Assembly: GCA_032173965.1 (NCBI GenBank)
Contig: CM063283.1
Coordinates: forward strand, 85,828,243 to 85,892,242
DNA length: 64,000 bases
Source: Sitta carolinensis
Lineage: Eukaryota > Chordata > Aves > Passeriformes > Sittidae
Direction: 5' to 3'
The position numbers were made by a program, and so were the translations under genes. Below the pieces are notes generated by a model, which saw nothing but the letters and a program-made list of their open reading frames with translations, had not been told where the DNA came from and did no database searches. Shown here piece after piece: positions 53,640 to 64,000 of this stretch (position 1 is the stretch's first letter; each line of letters starts with the position of its first letter).

Positions 53640-55170
53640 AATGACTGGACAATTCAGGTTGAAACCTTGGGAGGTTTCCAGTCCAACCTCCAGTCCAAAG
53701 CAGGGCCAGCTCTGAGGTCCAACCAGGCTGCTCAGGGTTTTGCCCAGTCAGGTCTTGAAAGCCTGCAGGGATGGGGATGTCACAGCCTCTCCAGGCAGTC
53801 TGCTCCATTGCCTGGCTGTCCTCATGGAGAAAAGTTCCTTCTCTCTTCCTTAAACTTACGCCCATTATTTCTCACTCTCCCATCCTGCACCACCATGAGG
53901 AGTCCAGCATTGGTTCTACATTTGACTCCTTGCAGGCTTTGAGAATACTCTTAGGTGTCCCCAAAGCCATCTCTTTTCCAGACTAAGCCACCCTGGCTAT
54001 CCCAGCCCTTTCTCATGAGTCTAGGGCTCTAGGCTCCACCACTGGGGGTACTACTGACCTTCCTCCTGTTACTCTATCTTTTCTGTCCTAGGAAGCCCCA
54101 GACCAGTCACATTACCCTAAATGTGGTATAACAGGGACATAAACCCTTCCCTTGATCAGGCTGCATTCCGGTCCGTGCAGCCCAGGGTCCTGCTGGCCAT
54201 CCTTGTCACCAAGGAACAACACTGGTTCATGTACATCATGCTGCCTGCTGCCTTCCAGGACTCCCAGAGCCTTTCCTGCAGAGCTGCTCTCTGATCAATC
54301 CATCCCCAGCCTGTATCAAAGTTCAAGGCTCTTCATTCCCAAGTGCAGGGCTTCGCAGTTGTCCCCCCAAATTTCATAAGGTTTCTTATCTTCCTTTCCT
54401 TCAGCCTCTCAGTTTCCCCCATGACAACAGCCCTGCCTTTCAGCATGAAGCCAGCATAAATGACATCCACTGCTCTCTCCCCATCCATAGATCCTGTCAG
54501 TTCATCATACCAGGCAGGCGGGTTATTCTTGGTAAATCCATGCTGGCTGTTTTTGATCATCTTCTTCTCCATGTGCCCAGCCCTGTGCTCCAACAGGACT
54601 CACTCCATGATTTGCCGGGGACTAAAGTGAGGCTGGCTAGTCTGTTTCTCCCTGGATCACCCTTTTGCCCTTTCTTGAAAGCCAGAATTTGCCTGTTTCC
54701 AAACCTAAGGGACCTCCCCCTCCTCCACAACCTCACAAAATGAGAGATCAGCCCAGCAAAGGACACCAGCAAGTCTCCCAGCACCCAATGAAGCAAGTAT
54801 CCAGTCCCTATCAGCTTGTATGGTCAACTTCCCCCAGGCTTTCTCAAGTTCCCTGAGCTGATCCTCACCCGCTGCCAGTGCTTCTGCTCCTCTCTGCCCC
54901 TGCCTCCAACACAGAGGCTGGGAGACCTTGCTGGTGAAGACTGCCTCAAAGCACCCATCAGCCTTCCCTGTTTTGTTGTCACTGTCATCCCCTCACACAC
55001 CTCCAGTACTGCAGCAGTCATGCACTTTCATTGTTCAACCTTTTACTACTGATGTAGCAGCAGAAGCTCTTCTTGTTGCCCTTGTTATGCCCTGCAGGTG
55101 TCACTTGAGGTGAGCTTTGGCTTTCCTGCCAGCATCTCTACATACCCAATGAAGTCAGTACAGAGAGACA
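53640..55170 (-). mobile_element. Old CR1 LINE copy, about 1.5 kb, minus strand
   Basis: The 3'UTR-type part (53.65-53.9 kb) carries the GTTTCCAGTCCAACC and TCCTCATGGAGAAAAG blocks. It is followed by the GCAGCCCAGGGTCCTGCTGG and CTGCAGAGCTGCTCTCTGA segment (54.17-54.3 kb). RT-coding remnants on the minus strand (54.8-54.4 kb) read FKKGQKGDPG, SQHGFTKN, YDELTGSMDGERAVDVIY. A further 5' segment reaches about 55.17 kb. It is broken by frameshifts and deletions and is not functional. Confidence 0.85.
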
Positions 55171-55524
55171 ATACCTTCGCTGGGTGATTTACTATCCTTT
55201 GCCACTCTGGCTTATGTGTAAGCTTTGACGAATATTTGGCTGTACACAAACTACTAATAACTAAGCATTTAACTGCCCTGTGCCTCAGTTTCCTTGTTGA
55301 AATCCATCCACTAAGTCGAGCGCATCAGCCAGGCTTTGCTAAATCCCTGATCCTACAAATGTCAGGCGTCACCACGCAGGCCCGTAGGGTCTGAGCCACC
55401 TCGTGTGCCCCATGACAAGGCTGGGTGCTTCATCTCCAGGCTCATACAGAAGGCGAGAGGGCTGTCAGCAGACCACTGCAGTCACATCTTCCTCCGTTCA
55501 TCACACGCAGCGATGTTACCAAAC

Positions 55525-55535
55525 TGACCTACTTT
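55525..55535 (-). promoter_or_regulatory. Intronic RORE (AAAGTAGGTCA on minus strand)
   Basis: TGACCTACTTT on the + strand is identical over 11 bases to the promoter RORE at 9,875 and in the same orientation. It lies inside the CpG-enriched intronic module. Confidence 0.45.
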
Positions 55536-55904
55536 CCCCATCCGCCCACGGAAGGCTAATCCTGTTTAGCATTGCTGGAAGGGGACGGGCACGCAGAGAA
55601 GTGCTCTGAGTTACACAGATGGCAGTCTTTGCTGATTAATGTTAGTTTAATTTGTTTGCCTTTCTGTTTCCAGCCGTGCGAGGGGAGAGCAGATCAGCGG
55701 TTGGGCATGGGGATTCACAGCCTGTTCACTAAATCTGAATGGCTTTAGTCATTCAGTAGTAACAATAACAGTGAGGAGGATAGTGAGCATGTATGTACTG
55801 ATCTTCATCAGAGATCCAAACACCGCACAAAACTTTACACGTTGCTCACCAGCCGGAGATGAAAGATGCCTCTCACCCACCCTGGCCACGCTCCACACGG
55901 CATT

Positions 55905-55916
55905 GCTGACGTCAGC
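55905..55916. promoter_or_regulatory. Palindromic CRE/MARE-type site
   Basis: GCTGACGTCAGC is a perfect 12-bp palindrome containing the full CRE TGACGTCA. With the flanking T it matches 13 of 14 positions of the CRE-type Maf recognition element. CREB/ATF or large and small Maf factors are the plausible ligands. Confidence 0.5.
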
Positions 55917-56017
55917 CGTCTCACTCCTGACTTAAACCAGTGGAATCAAACCCAGCTACAGAGGGATCACGCCCCAAAATTCAGCTGGCACCAAGGTGGA
56001 GGGGGCAAGCTGTCTAA

Positions 56018-56023
56018 CACGTG
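56018..56023. promoter_or_regulatory. CACGTG E-box in the intronic module
   Basis: This canonical E-box is of the type bound by CLOCK/NPAS2-BMAL1, USF and MYC. Several other CACGTG hexamers occur in the window (for example about 3,946, 15,515, 33,651, 36,123, 46,027 and 50,826), so the hexamer alone is weak evidence; its position beside a RORE and a CRE is the only reason for listing it. Confidence 0.3.
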
Positions 56024-56367
56024 GCAATATGCACACGGTTTGTGACATGTGGAAAATAATACCCCTTCCCACTAAACGGAAATGCTGTAAAGAATAAAAC
56101 CAGAATATGCTCTATTTCTATTCATCATAATTTCTTAATACTCAGCTCTCTTACCTGTCAGTATCTTTCTGTTACCCCCAATTCAAAAGAGGGGAGCATT
56201 AATTTATGTCATATTCCATTACTTTTACTGTCCACATGTGGATTGGTTTTTAGTGTCTGTTTGCTTTAAGGCTGTTATCATCTAAAGATTCATTGTACAC
56301 ATATGTATGAAACATGAAACAGCCCATGAGGTTCATGAAGTCCATGAAGTATTTTATCCAAAAGTGG

Positions 56368-56369
<2 letters not shown>

Positions 56370-56398
<29 letters not shown>
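56370..56398 (+). repeat. T29 homopolymer
   Basis: A run of 29 T lies in intron 1, 0.35 kb downstream of the candidate regulatory module. It could be an eroded poly(A) tail of a minus-strand insertion, but no element body is recognised next to it. Confidence 0.95.
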
Positions 56399-56401
<3 letters not shown>

Positions 56402-57286
56402 CCTCTAAATATCTCTAGTGTAATCAAAATATAGTAACCTACTGAATGCAGGAAGACCTATACACTGTCAGGCAAAAACTCTAAAGCTGGACACTTAACA
56501 ATGCTTCTGGATTTTTTCTTTACTCCTAAAAACAGTAGTTCCCATAACAATCTCACCATAACATGACCCATGGTGACTCAAGACTGCCATTCTCCCACTA
56601 AAAAGCCACATATCTTTCTCCAATAACCATGTATGTCATCAGGAAAGTGAATTTTTACTATCTTAAGTTTTCTAAAGGCTAGTCTGTTTGCATTTTGATA
56701 AGTCAATTTTTATTGCTATGGTTGTTGAATGTGTCATATTTAATTATGGACTCCAGCATGTTCTTGTAACAGTTCATAGGTTTGTATCTGGAAAAAGAGA
56801 ATAGAGTGGTACAGTTCAGTTTGATGTGTCTATGAATCTGTTGATTTGTTCTGATTTGTGTTTGTACAAATCCTTCTGCTGTGTGTTCACACTGTACCCT
56901 TCCTAGTGGGATATCTGAGTGCTTCATCATGTTACAAAAACTTGGAACAAGGTGCTTAAAATGGTCAGATGGTCACTTCTGGCTTGTCACCCCGTGACCT
57001 TTTGTGCTGCTTCACATTTGCTGATCATTCTCTTTGCCTTCCAGCAGGGCTTGGAAGAGGAAGACTTCACTTGTTAGTGTGATTCATTCCAGAGCTCTGC
57101 TTAGTTGAGAGGAAGCAGGTAGAGTTCCTAGCCACATGGTGATCCCCAGGGTGGGCAAGTCCCATCTAACCCACGCTGTGGAACACCCATGGGATGATGC
57201 CATTGACCAACCACAGTGCCCATCTGTTGTCCCTGAAAATAAGCCTTCTGATTTGTTTTAGTATAATAAAGTCAGTTCTCACGAAT

Positions 57287-57514
57287 TGTAAGATAAACAA
57301 AAATCATGTTTACATTCCTCTGTGAAAAGATATCACCTGATAGATTCCTCAAGTGACCAGTGAAGATGAAGAGGTGGTGACTTCTCTGTCCAATCTCTGA
57401 TCACTGTCCAGAAACTTATATATACGAGGTCAACAATAAACTGGAGACTTATTTTCTTCTTCTCTACGTGAACACCTCTTGTGTGTATTACTGTGTGTTT
57501 CTATCTGCGTTACA
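57287..57514 (+). mobile_element. Short solo-LTR-like element B
   Basis: The order is a CCAAT box, a TATATATA box (about 57,419), AATAAA (57,434) and a pyrimidine-rich tail, bounded by TGTAA and TTACA, a 5-bp terminal inverted repeat of TG...CA type. The length is about 228 bp. The layout mirrors element A. Flanking target duplication was not found and no primer-binding site or coding sequence follows, so it is a solo LTR at best. Confidence 0.45.
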
Positions 57515-60137
57515 GTAACACCCATCAGACTTAGTTCATCATCATCCCTGGGCAGGGGATCTGGCAGCAATGCCAGCAGAGTGGCCAAGCTGCACTGTCC
57601 CCTGTGCTTGTGGATGCCTAGAAACTGTGCCCGTGGATCATGCCTAGAGCCCCTACTCTCTTTTGGTGCCTTCTTCCTATATATTGGGTCCTGCTCACTC
57701 AGCACAGGATGCCATGCGTGGCTGGATCTGGCCTTTGAATTTTGAACCCCACCAAATATAATTGTGTGCCTCCTGTATAACACTGACCTCTTTGCTAACA
57801 GCCTTTTCCTCCCCTTCAGAGAGGGGACGGGAGAGTAACTCCCTGTTGAGGCAGAACAGAAGCAGTGCTGAGCAGAGATGGGCCCAGGCTGAGTGATGCA
57901 TCTGGAAGGCATGGGAGCATGTCTGCCCTACACCATGTTGCTCTGTTCCTTCCTCCTCCACAAAGATAGCAGTTTTTGGGAAGGGTCTGCCCAGAGGTCA
58001 GAGGATAGTTCAAGGTGTTTCATCCCAGCATCCCAGTTTTCCATACAAGCTTTGCCCATCCCCTGTCTTTGAGAGGATTGTTCTCCAAGTGCAATACCAT
58101 CATCTTTAATTAGGATTGGGTGTCCTGTTCCAGCATCCCAAGTGGTCTGAGGGTGAGGTCTGAAGTGTAAGGCTCAGGTATGTCTGCAGAGGGTGGGAGC
58201 ACCCCTCTCCCCAGGGCTGACCATACCTGTACAGGACAAGTGGTAGAATACCCAGGCAGACCTGTGGTGTGATGGAGGCAGACACCCCACCTTGCTAGAG
58301 AGGGAAGAGGAGGAAAAGCCCACTCTTTTCCTTGAGCTGTCAAACATAAGGGCCAGGGAAGCACAAACACTGTGATTTCTCATGAAGGTCCCCCAGACAC
58401 ATCCCAGGACCTCTGAAAGAAATTTACATCTCTGGTTTATTTCAGCTGAGTTAAATGAATATGATTAAAAATTCTTGATAAATAGCAGGCTGATTTGTAA
58501 GAACTATTAGCTGGCCTTGTGGCAACTTAGTGGGAAATCAGCAACTGATTACCTACATCTGAGTGTCTACAGCATATCCTTATGAGCAGTAGGGCAGGAA
58601 GGAGTGAAACCAACCTCACCAGCCCAGAAAGGCAGTAGCTTAGCTCAATAAAAAACCTGTTTCTAGCACAGGTTAAGATGATCAGTGCCAGATGATTTTA
58701 ATAGTGAAAGCTCTGTGTCCACTGGGAATAGACTGTATCAAAATAAACATGTGAAACCTTTCTTCTGGAGAATCCCTGGAGCGAGCTGGCACTCTGCCTG
58801 AATTACTTCTTTCCCAAGCAACTATTCATTGCATGAATGAATGTGGGGGGATGTTTATGCTATAATTCTCTAGCTGATAACTTAGCCAGAGGTACATGGT
58901 TAGCAGTTTTAGCCAGCCTTTTGTTTCCAAAATGCCATTCTTCCCTACTTGTGGATATGCTTCTTTCGTATGTTTGTTTGAGTACCTCTCCGATGGGAAT
59001 ACATGAGCTTTCTCCTCCTTGTTCCAAGTAGTTCCCATCTTTTTGAGTGATAGTCTTCACTCCTTGATGATAATGATGACACTAATGAAGCTCCAAATGT
59101 AACTGTCACTGTTAAATACTCTGCCAGCAGAAGTTACATCATGTGATGCTTTTTCCTATAGGTTTCCAAATTGTCTTTGTTATCATGAAAGGATTCTTTA
59201 CATTTTGAGAAATACTTGTGCCACTTGCTTTTTTATGTCACTTCTTTGCAGGGGAACTGTGGCACAGAGCCTTGATATTTACTGCTTCCCTCCATCATGC
59301 AATGAATCTGAATTTTCTACTAAACTAAGAGACACTAGGTTTCCAGTTTGGGACCTTCCCAAACTGAGGGACTGGCAGGATAACATAAAGCAAGTAGGTT
59401 GTACTAAGCACATAACTAAGCTCCATGCCGTGGGTTTCTCCTTCAAGGTGTAAGGAGAGGGCTCTGGTGGGGCTCTGAAGAGGGGTGACAACAGTTGCAG
59501 CAGTTGTATCCTCTGATGTATCTATTTTATTGAGAACTGTTTTAATTTCATGTGGTACATATGTACTAGCAAACCCTGTTAGCAATGCTTATGATGCTCT
59601 AGAGATTTTGCCATGTGAGCAAACAGAAGCAAAATGACAATTAGATATTGTCTTACGCTAGCAACAGCACAGCAGGTCCAGAATTTAATGTCAGTCAGTG
59701 AGAAACCTTGTTTACTGGAAGCTGGCCATGAATTGCTTTACAGATCTAGCCAAATCCTTGGCAGAACAGACCAGTTAGATCTGTTGCTCTCTCTCAAGAG
59801 TAAAGGCTTCATGGCAGTGTGATTTCCTCATGGTTTATGGGGTACAGCTGTCGGAAACCCCTTTCCATTAGGTGCGTTGTGCTTCTCCAAAAGAGCCAGG
59901 GCTGAGCAGCTCCGATGCTGAGTGTCTCATCCACCTCCATCCTTCCTCACAGCCACTCAGCCCACTTGGCCACTTATTCCTGCTTTCTACTGAGAATCTG
60001 CTACAACCAAAGGAAGATCTTTAGGGATTCAGGGAGAGCGACTTCTGCTGCTACTACCCCATTTTGATTGTCATACCCTAGATTCAATAAGTGTGCATGC
60101 AACAGAACATTTTGTGCTGCACTGTACTGTGCTGTGC

Positions 60138-60333
60138 TGTGAGGGTGGTGAGACACTGGAACGGGTTGCCTAAGGAGGTTGTGGAGGTCTCAACCCTGGT
60201 AGTGTTCATGGCCAGGATGGAAAACACCTTGAGCAACCTGGTCTAGTGCAAGATGTCCTCCCACCATTAGGACTAGATGATCTTTATGGTCCCTTCCTAC
60301 CCCCTAACATCCTATGATTCTATGATTTTGAAT
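60138..60333 (+). mobile_element. CR1 LINE 3' end, + strand
   Basis: It reads GAGACACTGGAACGGGTTGC, the AGCAACCTGGTCTAGTGCAA region, GACTAGATGATCTTTATGG and ends in CCTATGATTCTATGATTTTG, the CR1 terminal octamer repeat. It is the only CR1 in the window with an intact + strand tail; 5'-truncated. Confidence 0.93.
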
Positions 60334-62254
60334 GAAGGCTTAGCAAAGAAATACTGCAAAATCATAAATGCTAACCCTTCTGTATTCTTGAATAGCATAG
60401 GTTGCAATAAGTGAGCAAATAGCAACAAAACACATTGAATATTGTCACTATATTTTAGCCTGAATTATTTGAAAACATGGTGGTTGGGATAACAGTTTCA
60501 TTATGGAACTAAGCAAATAAACACCTAAAATATATGTAAAACACTGGTTAATAAAATTTTGCTGGGCTTATACATTTTCGTAGTCCAAAATATGGATTAT
60601 AATATGACTGACTTGCATGTCAAAAGTCATGGTTGACTGTGGCTATTTTGCAAGTCAAAACAAATATCTGAAAAAAAATCTGAAAACTACATGGTATTAT
60701 TTGTTATTTTGTTCTGTATAATGGAATTCAGCAATTTAAGTTCACCAGTTACGACTGAAAAAACCTAGTTCCTTGGCGGCCTTCATATTTCCTGTTTTGA
60801 CTTCATCAAAGAGCTGAGTGCCATTAAGTAGTAGCTTTGCCCTCCAATCAGTGACCAGTGGCTCTAATTCCTCATAACTCATTTGATAAAAGGTTATGGG
60901 GTAGTTTTGTGTTCTTAGCTAACTGTTGAGTAATGACCAGGTAGAATGTTGCTGTAAGAGAACTAGTAACAGAAACACAGTTTTTACTATTGTTACATTT
61001 TCCCTTTGTTTTTTTTCCTAAAATGTTCTTTAAACAGGCAAATTTATGTGTGACTCATATGTGGAAAATAACATGGGCTTAAATAAAGCCTAGCAATTAA
61101 CTTCCTTCCTCCTCCCTTCCAATTTTATTCATGTCTTACATGTTGAGGACTCATTAAATGAGAAACATTGATTGCCGAAAAAGAATGTTGTCATTGCCTA
61201 TCATTACACTGCTGCTTTGAAAATGAGGCTTTGACAATACCAAGTGGTATTGTGCTGCTGTTTCAGAAAATATTTGAGTGGGATGCAGCAGCACATGGAT
61301 TTTGTACCCAAAGGGGGTGCCAGATGCCATGAGAGGTGCAGTGTCCCAGGGCTTCCTTCTTGGGCTGAAGTGGTTACAGCATCACTTTCTCATAAGGTCA
61401 CGGAGCAAAGGAGGGTGGGTGGGCAGTGAGCTGGTGACAAGTGTTTCTGAGACACTCAGGCTTCAGCTGGGCTGCTTTTGTATTTTTCCCTTTCCCTTGC
61501 CTACACAAATTAACTTAATTTACCCAATTTACCCTTTTCTCCTTACAGCTGACACTGCTGGAGCAACTAAACTACAAATCTGAGGTCACAACATTTTGGT
61601 GAAGATTAGCAAAAAGAGTGATGGGGATGGGCCAGTCCCCATGCTTGGTGCCAGCATGTCTAGGCAGGTGGTCTGATTGGGCTGCAAGAGGGTTTTTTTT
61701 CAGTATGGCTTAGGCAGTGGAACTTATAAGGGCACTTTGAGGTATAATTCAGTAGAGTTACTTACCATCTCTTTTGGCTTTGGGTCAAGATCCACAGAGG
61801 AGATTGAAGAGCTTCCCAGTAGGAAGAGTAACCTGAGAAGTCAAAGGCATCAGTGATGCTGGCTCTTGCACTGAAGATGGTTTTGGTGGGAACATGGGGG
61901 CAAGGAGAATGCTTTTAGCTTGAGCAGACCCCAGGCTCATACAGCCTACAAGTTTACAGAGAGTAACCTCCACACAAAAAAAATCCCCAAGAAGTGGCTG
62001 TTTCTGTATGTGGTGCCTGGGAACTTTGATGCCTGGCTAGAGACCCTAAGGCTAGCATAATACTCAGGAATAACATTAACCACAATGTATATTTCCTAAA
62101 ATCAAGGACTGTGGCAGAGAGCACTGCTGGCACATTTATGTGACCTGGATATCATCACTATGTTATTAAATTGAAATAGAGTGACTGTGAGATTAACCTG
62201 AAAATAGAGCTAACAAAATGACAATTCATTATGATTCCTGTATTCTTTCAACAG

Positions 62255-62276
62255 AAAAAACTGCTTAGACAATCTA
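62255..62276 (+). other. NPAS2: NPAS2 exon 2, segment upstream of the canonical ATG
   Basis: These 22 bases lie between the AG acceptor (ending at 62,254) and the canonical ATG. They are normally expected to be 5'UTR. They contain no stop in the frame of the ATG: the first base completes a split codon, followed by codons for KNCLDNL. The segment is therefore permissive for an N-terminally extended protein if the upstream exon is also open in that frame. Confidence 0.85.
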
Positions 62277-62308
62277 ATGGATGAAGATGAGAAAGACAGG
62301 GCAAAGAG
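62277..62308 (+). CDS. NPAS2: NPAS2 first coding exon, start codon and N-terminus (partial CDS)
   Basis: This is the first coding segment of neuronal PAS domain protein 2, a bHLH-PAS transcription factor that dimerises with BMAL1 in the nucleus and activates E-box genes of the circadian clock. The ATG at 62,277 opens a frame reading MDEDEKDRAK plus two bases (AG) of the next codon. That codon encodes Arg whichever purine follows, giving MDEDEKDRAKR, the known NPAS2 N-terminus just before the basic region. The paralogue CLOCK has a different lead-in there (EEDDKDKAKR), so NPAS2 is preferred. The exon ends at AG|GTGAGT, a near-consensus donor, and follows TATTCTTTCAACAG, a good acceptor. The next exon (basic helix-loop-helix) was sought up to 64,000 and not found, so it lies outside the window. 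The ATG has a C at -3 and a G at +4, a mediocre initiation context. Confidence 0.93.
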
Positions 62309-62665
62309 GTGAGTATCTTTTTTTTTTAATAAATCTCTGTGGTGAGCTTGATACTGTTTGTTGCTGCAGAAGCTGTTTTATCCATAATCAATTAATTAAA
62401 GAGCAAGAGGGTAAAATACAGTCAAACACAACTTGAAAAACTGCCATCTCACAGACTCCTACTCCTGGCTGCACTGTAAGAAGAAAATAACCTAGCAATG
62501 TTTCCTCTGGAAAATGTTAAAAAAGCCAAGGCATCGATCATTTTCTTCACATTACTGCAGAACATCAGAACTGAGGCACTAACAACATACTTCTGCCACT
62601 ATAATACATCATCTGAGCTTCCAGAGTGTACAAAAATGTTGTGGGTTTTCTTTAAATACATTTTG

Positions 62666-62683
62666 AAAAAAAAAAAAAAAAAA
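62666..62683 (+). repeat. A18 homopolymer
   Basis: A run of 18 A lies in intron 2; no retroposed body is recognised upstream of it. Confidence 0.95.
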
Positions 62684-63173
62684 GAACAGAAAAAGTGTTT
62701 TTTTCCCCGATTAGAATGTCATTTATTCATCAATGCCTATCTTACAGCAAAGGAAACACCCAGAAATTACCTTTGGAGCAGACAGAGACCACGAAAAGTC
62801 AGCCTGAAACTGGCACAAACGTATATTCACACACAGCCTGTACTCCATTGAGTCCCGGTTGGTGGGAATTCGTTGTGAACCCTTTGTTGGGAGAGAAAAG
62901 GTGTGTTTCAAGGCAGAAGACCTGTGGCAATGAAACTCTTAATAACTGTCAGAGCTGACCGGCGTCTGCAGAAAAACAGTTTGGAAGCATTCGAGGTTAT
63001 CAATGCCTCAGCCCGCAGTTTAATTACTTTAGAGAGAGCCAGAGGTTGCCCATATTTTTCCCCTTGGTTTCCTCTAATGAGAGTATTTCCAGTCCAGGCA
63101 CAAGCAGTGGATCCGGTTTCATCTCTTTTGATTCCTTCTCCACTTCTTTACCTCCCTGCAGCTTTGTCTCACC

Positions 63174-63184
63174 AATATAGGTCA
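63174..63184 (+). promoter_or_regulatory. Intron 2 RORE match (AATATAGGTCA)
   Basis: This is an exact consensus match about 0.87 kb downstream of the first coding exon. Confidence 0.25.
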
Positions 63185-64000
63185 GCACAGGCTGCAGCCA
63201 GGCTCTGCTGTTCCCCTTCGCTTCCTTTCGGAGGGTGCAGAAAGGAGCCTGCCTTGCAGCACTGCTTCACCTGCTAAAGGCCTGATCATCTTCAAGATAT
63301 TTGTGTGCTAATTATTTAGTAAAAAAAAAAATCATTAAATGAATGCATATATGAAAAAAATAGCATGACACGTATCCTCGCTATCGGCGATTGTCATCAC
63401 CATCTGCTGGTTTTCATGCTGTTTGTTCCCAGAAGGAATTTTTGTCATACCCTGGGGCAGGCTTCTATCAGGGAGCATAAAAAAGTTATAACTTTAAAAA
63501 TTAAGAAAGGAAACTGCTTCTGTAAATTGTAATTTAAGTTCATTTTTCTTTTTAGCAATAAAGCTAAAGTTGAAATCGAATTTGAAATCATGAGGTGCTT
63601 CATGAAGATCTAAAGTTAATAAATTATACTGAAATGGTTCAGATTTATTTAAAAGCTATAGGTTTTCTTCCAGAGAGTCAAACTTAGAAGAAACTATTTG
63701 ATGACTATTTTGCTTCCATGTCTTGTAAACTGAGGACTCTCACCTGTCCTGTACCACAAGGGAAATGCTTTTATTTTCTTCTATTTGGTATAAGGACTGA
63801 GTCCCTTAGGGCTGAGAAACGCCAAAGGGGATTAAAAAGCCCAGAAAATTGTTCTCTCCTTTTATTTTCTCTGTTAAAAATAGGTGAGACTGAAAATTTC
63901 TGGACCTAAGTTTTTGGGATGGACTCAAGCTAGGAGCTGAATTTCTCAGGTTAGGTGTGTGTAGAAATACACATACACACCATGAATATCGGCTGCAATT

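Larger units (their letters stand above)
55310..56045. promoter_or_regulatory. CpG-enriched candidate enhancer or alternative promoter in intron 1
   Basis: I count about 27 CpGs in roughly 730 bp, far more than the surrounding CpG-poor intron. Within it are an exact RORE (55,525), a 12-bp palindrome with a full CRE (55,905) and a CACGTG E-box (56,018). It follows directly after an old CR1 copy and is not itself recognisable as repeat. CpG retention plus clustered clock-type motifs suggest an unmethylated regulatory element; this is inference. Confidence 0.4.
11494..62254 (+). other. NPAS2: NPAS2 intron 1 (about 50.8 kb)
   Basis: The intron is bounded by the proposed donor at 11,494 and the clear acceptor AG at 62,253-62,254. 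A long first intron is usual for NPAS2. It contains CR1 fragments, an LTR at about 24.0-25.1 kb, two short LTR-like elements, microsatellites and a candidate regulatory module at about 55.3-56.05 kb. Stretches not listed separately (including 12.2-16.2, 16.5-22.5, 25.1-27.0, 30-32, 33-53, 58.4-60.1 and 60.4-62.2 kb) are ordinary AT-rich intron in which I see no exon or repeat I can name. Confidence 0.7.
62309..64000 (+). other. NPAS2: NPAS2 intron 2, 5' part (runs off the window)
   Basis: This starts at GTGAGT after the first coding exon. It includes an A18 run at 62,666-62,683 and a RORE match at 63,174. No sequence encoding the expected following residues of the basic region was found, so the intron continues beyond 64,000. 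Confidence 0.8.

Noticed and set aside
55100..55112. GAG|GTGAGC donor-like site
   Set aside because: It lies within the old CR1 copy and no open exon or promoter precedes it.
57430..57912. 160-codon minus-strand open frame
   Set aside because: It runs through the LTR-like element and unrelated flank, antisense to both; no known protein features.
62277..62308. Assignment of the coding exon to CLOCK instead of NPAS2
   Set aside because: CLOCK has EEDDKDKAKR at this position and a longer N-terminal lead from an earlier Met; the residues here match NPAS2.

Overview
This is vertebrate, almost certainly avian, genomic DNA. There are no dense bacterial-type genes. Coding potential is confined to one very short exon, and the interspersed repeats are CR1 LINEs (three with the bird-type ATTCTATGATTCT-like 3' end) plus avian-style LTRs. 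One gene can be identified: the 5' end of NPAS2, the bHLH-PAS circadian transcription factor paralogous to CLOCK, on the + strand.

Layout. Positions 1 to about 9,000 are 5' flanking sequence with no gene I can support; it holds old CR1 fragments and simple repeats. About 9,000-12,150 is a large CpG island, read here as the NPAS2 promoter and first exon. It contains three perfect ROR/REV-ERB response elements (9,875, 10,485 and 10,641), a long polypurine tract, G-quadruplex-type C/G runs and a triplet-repeat tract. The best exon 1 donor is CAG|GT at 11,493/11,494. Intron 1 (about 50.8 kb, to 62,254) holds CR1 copies, an avian ERV-type LTR, two short solo-LTR-like elements in sense orientation, and a CpG-enriched candidate regulatory module (55.3-56.05 kb) with a RORE, a 12-bp CRE/MARE palindrome and a CACGTG E-box. 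Exon 2 (62,255-62,308) starts after a good acceptor, contains the start codon at 62,277, encodes MDEDEKDRAKR (last codon split by the intron), and ends at a GTGAGT donor. The bHLH and PAS exons lie downstream of the window.

Most interesting observation: if exon 1 ends at 11,493, its long open frame joins exon 2 in the same frame as the NPAS2 ATG, with no stop. An upstream ATG at 11,192 has a purine at -3, unlike the canonical ATG, and would add about 108 low-complexity residues. A 7-codon upstream ORF ends in an ATGA overlap with that ATG. Second, RORE matches are clearly over-represented (seven found by eye, roughly one expected), clustered in the promoter and repeated in the intronic module. 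This fits NPAS2 control by ROR and REV-ERB and suggests a second, intronic circadian element.

I saw no tRNA, rRNA, CRISPR array or intact mobile element. Exon 1 limits, the transcription start and all regulatory calls are inferred from sequence alone.
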